NCBI RefSeq assembly: GCF_024218795.1
Contig: NZ_CP100400.1
Span: 2,604,001 to 2,668,000 of the forward strand
DNA: 64,000 bases
Source: Halorussus aquaticus
GTDB lineage: Archaea > Halobacteriota > Halobacteria > Halobacteriales > Haladaptataceae
Reading direction: 5' to 3'
Positions 17,401-26,700 of this stretch are shown here, piece after piece (the first letter of the stretch is position 1; each line of letters begins with the position of its first letter). The notes below the pieces were generated by a model that was not told the DNA's origin, searched no databases, and saw nothing but the letters and a program-made list of their open reading frames with translations. A program made the translations under genes and the position numbers.

Positions 17401-17428
17401 GTCCCTGGCGAGTTCGAAAACCGTTCGA

Positions 17429-18244
17429 CTACCCCTTCGCCCCCGTTCCGGCGGTAGCGGCCTGCTCGTCCTCGTGACCGACGTACCACGGATACTGTTC
17501 GAGGATACGCTTCCAGACGCGAGCGTCGGACCCCGGCGACTCCCGATTCAATTTCCGAATTCGGCGCAGGTCGCCCTTGCCGAGGCGGTCGAAGTGCGGC
17601 TTTCCGAGGAGTTCCTCGATACCGCGAGAGTCCTCAGTGCCCTCGATTCGCTGTTTCCGGCGCTCGCGGTCTTCGGCCACGAGTTCGCCGGGACTGAGAC
17701 TGTAGTAGTACGACTCCACGACCGGAAACCAGCCGCGACTGATGGCCCGGTCGGTGCAGGCGAGTAGTCGCGACCGAATCGCCGACTCTGCCTGCCGACG
17801 CTCCGAATCAGGTTTCGTGCGACCGACCGTCTCGACGGCGATATCGACCAGCGTGTCGTGGGCCGAGAGCAGCGCGTGGAGGTCGTCCACGCAGTCGCTG
17901 AGCGCCTCGGCGGTCTTGATTCGGAATCTACGCTCCGCGCGTTCGTCGTGTTTCAGATACTTCCCCTTGGCGTCGTCCTCGTACTCGCGGGCCGCAAAGT
18001 AACGTTCGTTGACCCGGACGAGTGCCTTCAGATACGCGGCCTTCGCTTCGTCGGCCTCCTCGGACTCCGTTCGACCGTCCGACGAGTCGAGGCCCTCAGA
18101 ACCGAAGGGCGCGTGGACGACTTTCTGTCCTGCCGCCGACAGTGCCGCGAGAAATCTCTCGCCGTCGTACCGGACGTAGTCGTGTCTCCCGTCGTTCTCT
18201 TCGACGAGGTACTTCGACCCCGTGAAGAACGCTTTCGACACCAT
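17429..18244 (-). CDS. Unknown soluble protein
   Basis: 271 aa from MVSKAFFTGSKYLVEE; a GTG at 18268 sits only about 12 nt from the TATA (AATAAAT) and is rejected. Mixed helical protein with PFGSEGLDSSDGRTESEEADEA, a charged helix-rich centre (ERRFRIKTAEALSDCVDDLHALLSAHD) and a C-terminal PWYVGHEDEQ. No recognised domain, no signal peptide or membrane helix. Basic residues cluster at residues 185-240 (RRKQRIEGTED, GDLRRIRKLNRE), which could bind nucleic acid. Lies 105 bp from the dpsA end on the same strand. Confidence 0.65.
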   Translation of the reverse strand: MVSKAFFTGSKYLVEENDGRHDYVRYDGERFLAALSAAGQKVVHAPFGSEGLDSSDGRTESEEADEAKAAYLKALVRVNERYFAAREYEDDAKGKYLKHDERAERRFRIKTAEALSDCVDDLHALLSAHDTLVDIAVETVGRTKPDSERRQAESAIRSRLLACTDRAISRGWFPVVESYYYSLSPGELVAEDRERRKQRIEGTEDSRGIEELLGKPHFDRLGKGDLRRIRKLNRESPGSDARVWKRILEQYPWYVGHEDEQAATAGTGAKG

Positions 18245-18349
18245 CGGCGCTGTTTCGTCACGACTCACCGACCGGTAATAAATCTCTCGTGGATTATCAC
18301 CCGCGAAAATCGAACGGTAGAACCACAGAGAGGCACGCGAACCGGCGAA

Positions 18350-18883
18350 TCAACGCGGCGAGAGCGAGTCGCGTGCCAGAAAACCGTGGATGGCGTGTGC
18401 GCGGGATTCGAGTTCGACCAGTTGCTCGCGGAGGAGCGACCCGGTGGCGTGGTCGCCGAGACTCTCGGCGAGTTCGATGTGACTGCTGACGCTCTCGATG
18501 AGGTCGCCGTAGGCGTCGAGGTCGCTCTCCAGCGAGGCCCGGACGTCGTACACGTCCGCGCCCTCGAACGGGACGGGACTGTGGCGCTCGAACGCCGCCG
18601 GACCGCTTACCGGAACTCCTCCGATGGCGGCGACTCGGCCTGCCAGCACGTCGGCGTGACGTTCCGCCTCGGCCGCGGCATCGCCGAAGAATCGGCCGAG
18701 TTCGGCCGACTGCGCTCCGGTGACGGTCCAGTAGTGCTTGCGGAGTTGATGGTAGAGGACGTACGTCGCCGAGAGGTCGGTGTTCAGCGCCTCGACCACC
18801 TGCTCGGCCTTCTCGGCGTCGAAGCGCACGGCGTTGCCCTCGACGGTGCCCGCCTGCTGGAGTACCTGCCGCTGTTGGCTCAC
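18350..18883 (-). CDS. dpsA: DpsA-type ferritin, DNA protection in starvation protein
   Basis: 177 aa from a GTG start (MSQQRQVLQQAG), matching Halobacterium DpsA in shape. Ferroxidase-type residues of Dps are visible: YHQLRKHYWTVTG with His, then GDAAAEAERHADVLAGRVAAIGG with Asp/Glu, forming the dimer-interface iron site. It oxidises and stores Fe2+ as a dodecamer and protects DNA from hydroxyl radicals. No TTAGG-N4-CCTAA box precedes it, so it is not controlled like the iron transporter. TTTAAGCGG about 37 bp upstream is the probable TATA. Confidence 0.9.
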   Translation of the reverse strand: MSQQRQVLQQAGTVEGNAVRFDAEKAEQVVEALNTDLSATYVLYHQLRKHYWTVTGAQSAELGRFFGDAAAEAERHADVLAGRVAAIGGVPVSGPAAFERHSPVPFEGADVYDVRASLESDLDAYGDLIESVSSHIELAESLGDHATGSLLREQLVELESRAHAIHGFLARDSLSPR

Positions 18884-18965
18884 GTTCGTGTTCCCCCGCG
18901 TCGCGTACCACCGGCGGCCGCTTAAACCTGTTCGCAGTCGGTCGCCCCGTCCCGACCGTCCCTCC

Positions 18966-19052
18966 TCGTCGGCCGTTCACTCGTCTCCCATCTTTCGTCG
19001 GTCGTTCACTCGTCGCCCGTCTCTCGTCGGTCGTTCACTCGCCCACCGTTTC
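18966..19052. repeat. 29-bp tandem repeat, three units
   Basis: Units start at 18966, 18995 and 19024, each beginning TCGTCGGYCGTTCACTCG and differing at a few positions. The third unit covers the stop codon and last codons of the isomerase gene on the minus strand, so on that strand each unit repeats the stop-codon context GTGAACG. A tandem duplication at the gene end; no role apparent. Confidence 0.8.
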
Positions 19053-19832
19053 TGTATCGACCGCCGTGAGAACCTCGTCCAAGTACTCCTTGCTCACGCC
19101 GATGTAACCGTAGTCGAGGGTGAACACTTCCAGCGAGAGCGTCCCCGACCAGTCCGCCGGGAGCGCGCCAAGAACTCGCTCGAAGTCGATGGTTCCTGAC
19201 CCGAACGGCAGGTGTTCGTCCTGCGGTTTCCGGGTGTCGTTCAGGTGGAAGTGCGAGATTCGGTCGCCGTGGTCGCCGACGAACCGCGCCATCTCCGCCG
19301 AGTCGAGACCGTCTACGCGAGCGTGGCCGGTGTCGAACGTCATCGCGGCGTCGGTCTCCTCGAACAGGTCGGGGAAGTTCCGGGTCGAGAACGCGCCGCC
19401 GGGGATGTTCTCGAAACAGATTTCGACGTCGTCGGGCGTCTCGGCGTCCATCTCCCGGACCGAGTCGAGGACGATGTCCCGGAGGTGGTCGCGGTCCCAC
19501 GCGGGACCCCACGCCTTCGAGTTTGCGTGGGCCACGCCCTTCTCGGCCCCCATCTCGGCCGCGGTTTCGGCGGCCGCGACGAGTTCCCGAATCGCGCCCT
19601 CGCGGACGTGTTCGTAGGCCGACCCTACGTCGAGCGCGAACGGGAGGTGGACGAGCAGGTCGAGGTCCCGCGCGGCGGCCGCCTCTCGGACCGCCACGGG
19701 GTCGAACGCCCGACGCTCGTAGTCGCCGTCCATCAGCAGTTCGACGTAGTCGAATCCGTACTCCTCGGCGACGTCGAAGGCCGCCTCGTGGTCCATCCCG
19801 AGTTGGGTGACGAACCCGGTCGTATTCTCCAT
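19035..19832 (-). CDS. Sugar phosphate isomerase/epimerase (AP endonuclease 2-type TIM barrel)
   Basis: 265 aa. Conserved metal-site residues of this xylose-isomerase-like barrel are visible: FDYVELLMDG with Glu, a His after LLVHLPFALDVGS, GVAHANS, EICFENIPG with Glu, MTFDTGHAR with Asp/His, ISHFHLND, and C-terminal SLEVFTLDYG. Could isomerise or epimerise a sugar phosphate or inositol; substrate not inferable. Full length. The last codons lie in a 29-bp tandem repeat that continues past the stop. Confidence 0.82.
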   Translation of the reverse strand: MENTTGFVTQLGMDHEAAFDVAEEYGFDYVELLMDGDYERRAFDPVAVREAAAARDLDLLVHLPFALDVGSAYEHVREGAIRELVAAAETAAEMGAEKGVAHANSKAWGPAWDRDHLRDIVLDSVREMDAETPDDVEICFENIPGGAFSTRNFPDLFEETDAAMTFDTGHARVDGLDSAEMARFVGDHGDRISHFHLNDTRKPQDEHLPFGSGTIDFERVLGALPADWSGTLSLEVFTLDYGYIGVSKEYLDEVLTAVDTETVGE

Positions 19833-19972
19833 GGCGCGACCACGACGGCCGAGCAGTTAGTCGTTGCCGGGCCAGCGGTGGGGCTACCGGCCGTCGTTCG
19901 CACTGTCGGTCTCCCGTGGCGGTGGCCCGTGGACTCTTACGGATTCCCCGCCAAGTTACGCCGAGAAGGGAG

Positions 19973-20614
19973 ATGACGGGGGACTCTACGACTGCCGAGA
20001 CTGCGGACGCAAGGAGTGAGGGGACGGGAGCGACGGGTGAACGAGACGAGAGCGACGACGGCGTGACCCGGCGGTCGTTCATCCGGACGACTGGTGCGAC
20101 CGCCGCGGCGGGGGCGACCGTCGCCGCCGGGAGCGACGACGCGTCTGCGCAGGCCCAGACGTATCGCTTCGGCGGCGAGGTGGCGGCGTGGCACGGCCGA
20201 GCGCCCCCGGAGATAGAGGGCGAGACCAATCCGAGCGTCGAGTTACAGGCCGGAAACGAGTACGAGTTCTGGTTCGAGAACCTCGACGGCGCACCGCACA
20301 ACATCACGATACAGGACGCTCAGGGGAACGTCATCGCCCAGTCCGAACTCATTCAGGAGGAGGGCGCGACCGCCTCGGTGACGTTCACCGCGACGCCGCA
20401 GGCGGCCCAGTACATCTGCACGATTCACCCGACCACGATGGTGGCGGACGTGAACGTGACCGGCGAACTGGAGGGCGGCCAAGGCGGTCCCTCCATAGAG
20501 TCGCTGGCGTTGGTCGGCGCTCTCGCCCTCGCGTTCGTCTCCCCACTGCTGTTCGCGCTGTTCCTCTTCTCGCGCAGGTCCGACGGTACCGACGAGGCCG
20601 CCGTTAGACGGTAG
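19973..20614 (+). CDS. Tat-exported cupredoxin anchored by a C-terminal helix (halocyanin-like)
   Basis: 213 aa. A 30-residue acidic N-terminus precedes the twin-arginine motif VTRRSFIRTTG and a hydrophobic AAAGATVAAGS, with cleavage near AQAQ. The cupredoxin domain has all type-1 copper ligands: His in GAPHNITI, then Cys, His and Met in YICTIHPTTM. After a Gly-rich linker a single C-terminal helix (LALVGALALAFVSPLLFALFLF) anchors it, with basic residues after it. Halocyanins carry electrons outside the membrane; anchoring by a C-terminal helix instead of lipid is less usual. Likely electron donor to an oxidase. Confidence 0.84.
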   Translation: MTGDSTTAETADARSEGTGATGERDESDDGVTRRSFIRTTGATAAAGATVAAGSDDASAQAQTYRFGGEVAAWHGRAPPEIEGETNPSVELQAGNEYEFWFENLDGAPHNITIQDAQGNVIAQSELIQEEGATASVTFTATPQAAQYICTIHPTTMVADVNVTGELEGGQGGPSIESLALVGALALAFVSPLLFALFLFSRRSDGTDEAAVRR

Positions 20615-20689
20615 TCAACCCGACGTTTCCGCGGTTCAACGACTGCGGTCCGCGGGGCCGTTATTGTCTTCGGGAACGCAGACGAGTAC

Positions 20690-23035
20690 ATGAGAATCAC
20701 GGTACTCGCGCTCGCCGTGGCGACGGTCGTCGCCGGGACCGCAGCGCCCGCGGTCCCCGCACTCGCCCAAGACGAGGGGACGGTCGTCGGCCGACCGAAC
20801 ATCGAACTCTCGGCCACCGAGAACCGGTTCGGGGGCGGCGAGCAGGCGGTCCTCGACGTGTACGTCTCAAACAGCGGTGACCTCGATCGCGGCGGTCCGG
20901 CCCCGTACGAGGAGCGGGTGACGACCGCCCGCAACGTCAGACTCGAAATCGACGAGTCGCGGATGGACGAGCGACTCGCCCGCCACGTCGAGGTCGAGAC
21001 CGGGACGGTGTTCGCCGGGACCGTCCCCGAGGGCGTCGCCGGACCGTTCGGGTTCAGCCTCGAACTCTCGGACTCGATTCGGCCGGGCACCTACGAGATT
21101 CCGGTGGAAGTCACCTACGACTACACCAACCTCGTGCGCTACGGGCCGGGCACCGCGCCCGAGTACGGCGATTCCTCGCGGTCGACCACGGCGTACGTCA
21201 CCGTCGTCGTCGAGGACCAGCCACGGTTCGAAATCGAGACCCAGAACCTCACGCGCGTGACCGCGGGTGACACCACTACGTATCGCCTCGACCTGACTAA
21301 CACCGGCACGCAACCCGCCACGAACGCGGAGGTCCGACTCTCGGCGGCCAACTCCTCGGTGTACTTCGGCGGGAGCGACGACCGCCAAGAGCAGACCAGC
21401 GTCTTCGTGGACCGACTCGAACCCGGCGAGACCGAGTCGTTCGACGTGACGGTCGGCGCGAGCGCGGACACCGCGCCGGGCACCTACCTCGCCGACGCCG
21501 TAGTGGCCTACGAGAACCCCAACGGCGTCGCCGCGCGGTCCACGCGACTCACGTTCGGAGTCGCGGTCGGTGCCGAGCAGCGCTTCGCGGTCCGACGGGT
21601 CGATAGCTCGCTCCGGGTCGGCGATACCGGACTCGTCACGGGGCGAATCGTCAACACCGGTGAGACCAACGTCTCGAACGCCGTGATCGCTCTCGCCAGC
21701 AACGATTCGAACTTCGCGCCGCGGGCGACCGAGGTCCCGGTCGGCGACCTCGCACCCGGCGAGTCGAAAAACTTCAGTTTCAGCGTCGAGACCGCCAACG
21801 ACACCGACCCCGGCCCGCGCCCCGTCAGTTTCCGAGTCAGGTACCGCAACCCCTCCGGCGAAACCCGGACCAGCGACCTCATCGACGCTCGGGTCGCGGT
21901 CGCTCGCGAGCAGCGTTTCGACCTCCGAGCGACCGCGTCCGGACTACAGGTCGGCGACCGCGGCAACCTCTCGGGCACCGTCGTCAACACCGGCGACCGG
22001 AACGTCTCGGACGCCGTGGTCGTCCTCCAGACCGAGGGGACGGGCCTCGAATCCGGAACGACGGAGTTCGCCGTCGGCGACCTCGCACCCGGTGAGGCGG
22101 CGACGTTCGACTTCGAGGCGTCGGTGCCGAACGACACCGACGCGGGTTCCCGACAGGTCTCGTTCAGAGTCCGGTACCGGAACGCCGAGGGCGAAGTCCG
22201 ATACAGCGACTCGATAGACGCCAGAGTCACCGTCGGCGCGGAACAGGAGTTCCGCGTCGAGAGCGTCGAGGGGGACCTCCGGGTCGGCGACACCGGCGAT
22301 ATCGTGGGGGAGGTCGTCAACGCCGGGAATCGGACCGTCTCGAGCGCGGTCGTGGTCCTCCGGACGAACAACCCCAACGTGGACCCGCGGGAGACCGAGT
22401 TCGCTGTCGGCGACCTCGCGCCCGGCGAGGCGGTCCCGTTCGAGTTCACGGTGGACGTGAACGGCGAGGCCGAGGCCGGGCCTCGACAGGTCTCGTTCAG
22501 GGTGCGCTACCGGAATCAGGACGACGACCTGCGCGTCAGCGACACCTTGGACGCCCGGGTGGACGTGGCCGAGGAGCGCGACGAGTTCCGAGTCGAACCC
22601 GTCAACGCCACCGTCCCGTCGGGCGGTTCCGAAGTCGTCGCCTTCCGCGTCACCAACACCGCCAACGAGACGCTCCGGGACGTGGAGGCCAAACTGTTCG
22701 CCAGCGACCCGCTGTCGAGCGACAACGACGAGGCGTTCGTCTCGCGACTCGAACCGAACGAGTCGGCGGTCCTCCGGTTCGCCGTGGGAGTCTCGGGCGG
22801 CGCGATTCCGAAGACCTACCCGGTCTCGATGGATTTCACCTACGAGAACGAGCGAGGCGACACCGTTCTGTCGGAGGCCTATCGCGTCCCGATAGACGTG
22901 ACCGAGCGACAGCGTCGCGGCCTGCCGCTCCCGGCCGACCTGCCCGCTGGGGGGGTGGTCGTGGTCGGTGGGGCGGTCGTCGCGCTGGCGCTGGCGTGGT
23001 GGAAGCGGGACGCCATCGCGGGACTGCTCCCGTGA
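20690..23035 (+). CDS. Secreted CARDB/COG1361-type repeat protein with C-terminal anchor
   Basis: 781 aa. Signal peptide MRITVLALAVATVVAGTAAP with cleavage near ALAQDE. An N-terminal module is followed by four or so Ig-like repeats of about 120 residues. Each contains VGDTG-type strand, VVNTG, VGDLAPGE and a closing RQVSFRVRYRN, and sequence is near identical between repeats two to four. A C-terminal helix (GGVVVVGGAVVALALAWWKR) anchors it. COG1361 proteins of this kind often occur beside RND/MMPL exporters in haloarchaea; one lies 3.7 kb away. Probably binds surface material or the exporter. TATA GTTATTG about 30 nt upstream of the start. Confidence 0.82.
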   Translation: MRITVLALAVATVVAGTAAPAVPALAQDEGTVVGRPNIELSATENRFGGGEQAVLDVYVSNSGDLDRGGPAPYEERVTTARNVRLEIDESRMDERLARHVEVETGTVFAGTVPEGVAGPFGFSLELSDSIRPGTYEIPVEVTYDYTNLVRYGPGTAPEYGDSSRSTTAYVTVVVEDQPRFEIETQNLTRVTAGDTTTYRLDLTNTGTQPATNAEVRLSAANSSVYFGGSDDRQEQTSVFVDRLEPGETESFDVTVGASADTAPGTYLADAVVAYENPNGVAARSTRLTFGVAVGAEQRFAVRRVDSSLRVGDTGLVTGRIVNTGETNVSNAVIALASNDSNFAPRATEVPVGDLAPGESKNFSFSVETANDTDPGPRPVSFRVRYRNPSGETRTSDLIDARVAVAREQRFDLRATASGLQVGDRGNLSGTVVNTGDRNVSDAVVVLQTEGTGLESGTTEFAVGDLAPGEAATFDFEASVPNDTDAGSRQVSFRVRYRNAEGEVRYSDSIDARVTVGAEQEFRVESVEGDLRVGDTGDIVGEVVNAGNRTVSSAVVVLRTNNPNVDPRETEFAVGDLAPGEAVPFEFTVDVNGEAEAGPRQVSFRVRYRNQDDDLRVSDTLDARVDVAEERDEFRVEPVNATVPSGGSEVVAFRVTNTANETLRDVEAKLFASDPLSSDNDEAFVSRLEPNESAVLRFAVGVSGGAIPKTYPVSMDFTYENERGDTVLSEAYRVPIDVTERQRRGLPLPADLPAGGVVVVGGAVVALALAWWKRDAIAGLLP

Positions 23036-23234
23036 ACCGACGGCGCTCGATTTAAACCCTTCGCGGTAACGATTCACGACCGAAGCTCCATCTCGACTTA
23101 CCGGCGTTAGCCTCCGACTGACGGCACACCTCGTACTGGACTCCGGCACAACCGGCGGATAATCGCATATAAGACGGTACGTGCCACCCGCAAAATGATA
23201 GATATTATGAAACCACTGGCGGACGCATATTTTC

Positions 23235-23250
23235 GTTAGGTTACCCTAAC
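23235..23250. promoter_or_regulatory. Orphan iron box GTTAGG-N4-CCTAAC
   Basis: GTTAGGTTACCCTAAC is a 16-bp inverted repeat and the longest-armed of the iron boxes here. It lies right after CATATTTTC (about 23226-23233), where a TATA box for rightward transcription would be; a start near 23255 is expected. No gene follows within 450 bp except the S-layer gene. Confidence 0.7.
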
Positions 23251-23540
23251 CAGTAACCCGTATTACAGTTATCGTATCGACAGTTCGGCGTGCTTCATCG
23301 GTGGCGAAAAGTGGGGGTAACGCCGTGTTTTACGGGGTTTCTCCCAAGGCCGAGCAGGGTCTGGCGGAACGCTCGTGAATCCTCGGATGACCCGTTCCTG
23401 ATACTACCCTCTGCCTATCCTCGGCCACGGCTAGAGATATTCTCTGCCTATGTGAGTAATCCCCGTTTCAGGGCTTCAGTCTGCCGTGGAGTAACCGTAT
23501 TAAGCGATATCTAATCGACCGGGCTGAAAACGGTCAGGCC

Positions 23541-23549
23541 TCTTTATCA
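23541..23549 (+). promoter_or_regulatory. Probable S-layer promoter (TATA) with about 130-nt leader
   Basis: TCTTTATCA preceded by GAAAACGG (BRE-like) gives a predicted start near 23570. That leaves a leader of about 130 nt before the ATG at 23703. The Halobacterium csg transcript also has a leader of roughly that size, which supports the placement. Confidence 0.5.
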
Positions 23550-23702
23550 GTGAAACCGGCGTCGCTCTCTTCCGAGGTGAAACTCGGTAGTAGTCAAGCG
23601 CGGAGAGGACGATTTGCCGAACGACGACGGTCGAATGGGGGTACCGCCAGTCGAGTACTGATACGGGTTCGAGAACGCCGGTATCAGCGAGAATAACGAA
23701 CT

Positions 23703-26700
23703 ATGATAGATAAGCTTACATCGAAGAAGAAAACGAGCGCACTCGTACTTACGGCACTTATGGTGCTCTCGACGATCGCCATGTCGGGAGCCGTTTTAGG
23801 TGCAGAGGTACAGCGCGGGGGACAGGACCCGACTTTCAGTCCGGGCGTCGGCGGACCGAACACCGTCGTAGTGTCGGAGGAGAAGCCGGTCGTCTTTCAG
23901 GGTGAGGAGGACATCAACTTCGTACAGGACAACGGTCAGGCGATAGACCCCAGCCAACTCATCGGCGTCTCCGGAGACGCCGAAGGCATCCCGCTGGAGG
24001 AACCGATTCCGCGCGACCAGGAACTCGGCCAGTACGCCGTCAACGGCCAGCGCGATAACATCGGTCTCACGGTCCAGAGACCGCGCGTGACCGACCTCGA
24101 ACTGTTCAACGAGCGCGGCGTGGACGTCGAAGGCTCGACCGTTCAGGAGGACGAGACGCTCCTCGTCAAGGCCGACTGGAACTTCCAGGAGGCCGAGGAC
24201 CTCTCGCTCGAAGTCACCGACGAGAACGGCAACGAGATCACCGGCGACGTGCTGACCAACGTCGAGTCGCTCACGCAGGACCAACTGCAGGAACTCAACG
24301 GCGCGTACGCCGAGTACCCCGAGATGATAGACAACCCCGGACAGCGGGGCACCGGCACGGGCGTCGAGTACCTTCAGGGCATCGGTCAGTTCAACCAGAC
24401 CCAGCTCTCGACAGGTAACACCAGTGTCGAGTCGGCGTATTGGGCCATCGACCTGAGCGACCAGAGCGCTGGCGACTACACCATCACCGTCGAAGGGTGG
24501 GACAACCTCGACCAGGAGTCGGCTACCCAGTCCACCGTCGTCTCGGTGACGGGTGAGACGAACGTCGCGCTCGACCTCGAAGGCGACGAAGCGACCCGCG
24601 GCGAGAACGTTCGCTACACCGTCCGCGGTTCGACGGCGGGCGCGAGTCACATCGTCACCATCGAGGACAACGACTTCCGGAACAACCAAGTCAACGAGGA
24701 GGTGTTCCGCGGCGTCGAGGACGTCGTCGACCGCGGGACGCTCGACACGAACAACAACGGTCAAGCAGACCTCGCGTGGGCGCAGGTCGAGGTCAACGAG
24801 GACACCGGTCTCGGCGTCGGCCAGATAGACACCTCGTACCTCGACGACACCAACGTCGACGTGAACCTCTACCAGGAGGGTGTGAACCTGACTGACATCG
24901 CACAGGACCCGGGTGACACCGAGGACGACCGGACGCTCAACGTCGTCCAAGGCGGCCTGACGTTCGACCAACCGGCGGGCACGTACATCGCCGGACAGGA
25001 AGTTGACGTTACCGGGTCGGCCGCACCCGGCGTGGACGAGGTCGCGGTGTACGTCCGCGACCAAGGCGACTGGGAACTCGCCGACATCAACACCGACGGC
25101 GAGTTCACCCAAGAGGACCTCATCAACGTGGACTCCGACGGCGAGTGGGAGGAGCGCGACGTGCTGCTCTCGCAGGCGTCCGACATCCTGAGCATCCCCG
25201 GTCGGTACCGAATCGGCGTCGTCGAAGGTGACGACGTCCTCGGACAGAACGGGACTATCCAGGAGCAACTGTCCACGTCCGCGTTCAGTAGCGCCACCAG
25301 CGAACAGACGTCCATCATCGTCAGCGAGCCGACGCTGGGCGAGAGTAACAACAGCTCACTGGCCGCGTCGTTCGGTGCTAGCGCACCCGCCATGGCCATG
25401 CAGGACGGCAACAACACGACCGACGATCAGCGGATACAGCAGGACACTCCCGTCACTAACGAGAACCCGACGTGGGTGTTCCGCACCTACAACGGTGAGA
25501 TCTCCGTCGAAGACGGCACCGTGGAGGTCACGGGCGTCGCACCCGGTCTCCAAGAAGTGCTGGTCGTGATGGTCGATTCGCGCGGACGCGTCGTCACCGA
25601 GACGGTCAGCGTGGACAACAACGACATCTTCGAGGAGGACGACATCGAGTTCGTCAACGCGGACGGCCGCGAACTCAACGAGGGCGAGATTACCGGCATG
25701 GTCATCGGTCTCGGCCGCGACACCGTCGTCGGTGACGGCGTCGTGCCCGGACAGGACCAGGCCGACCTCGCCTCTCTCGAGAACTGGATCAAGAGCTTCG
25801 GCACCGGACTGACGAAGGATCAGGTCGTCGCGCGTATCGTGGACGAGACGACCGGTGAGGCTGGCAGTGACGACCTGATGCTTCGGCAGAACTTCAGGTA
25901 CGCGGACGCGGCGACCTCGATATCCGCCATCCTGCCCCAGAGCGAGGCGAACGTCACCACGCAACCGGGCCTCCAGTCGCGCGTCGAACCCATCCCGGCG
26001 GGCCAGACGATGGTGGTCGAGGGCGTCACGAACCGCAAGCCCGACGACAACACCATCACGGTGGAAGTCATCAACGGCCCGAGCGCCGACCAGTTCGATT
26101 CGGCGGCGGTCGACCAGTGGGGCCGCAACGGCATCTGGTCGGTCAACATCAGCACCGAGGGCATCGAACCCGGCACCTACACGCTGGAGGTGGACGACGG
26201 CGACAACACCGACATCGTCCAGTTCCAGGTCGTGGGTGAGGGGGAAGGCCAGCAGGGCGAGCAAGCAGAACAGAATCAGACCACGACAGAAGCGGGAAAT
26301 GAGACCGGCGCGGCGGAGCAGAACGAGACCCAAGTAGGCGAGGAGACGACCGCCGCCGCGGACGACCAGTCTCAGGAAGACGTACAGGCAGGAAACACGC
26401 TCGAAGTCAGAAGTGAAGGGACGCCGCTGAACTACACCATCGACTTCGCCGGGAACGTCCAAGCGGTCAGCGACCAAGCCGAAGCGACCGACGAAGTCAG
26501 CGACGACGGTACCGTCACCGGTCAAATCGGCAACGGTGACGCCAGCGACGTCTACCAGTTCGTCGGACGGATTACCGACGTCTCGGCACAGGGGGACCTG
26601 AGCAACGCCACGTTCATCCTCAACGGCAACGAGGTGCCGCCGGGTGAACTGGTCGAGAGTTCCGGGAACTCCTCGTCGGTAGTCGCTCCGGCAATCGTCG

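Larger units (their letters stand above)
23036..23702. other. Long intergenic region upstream of the S-layer gene
   Basis: 667 bp with no convincing gene. A 74-codon frame at 23290-23514 has the composition of non-coding sequence. It holds an orphan iron box (23235-23250) behind a CATATTTT TATA, then about 290 bp of moderate GC with no open pattern, then the S-layer promoter near 23545 and about 130 nt of leader. The stretch between iron box and S-layer promoter could encode an sRNA or be a long leader. Confidence 0.6.

Noticed and set aside
23290-23514. 74-codon frame in the S-layer upstream region
   Set aside because: Composition (Arg, Ser, Pro, Phe spread, no acidic bias) and lack of a start context look non-coding; more likely leader or sRNA.
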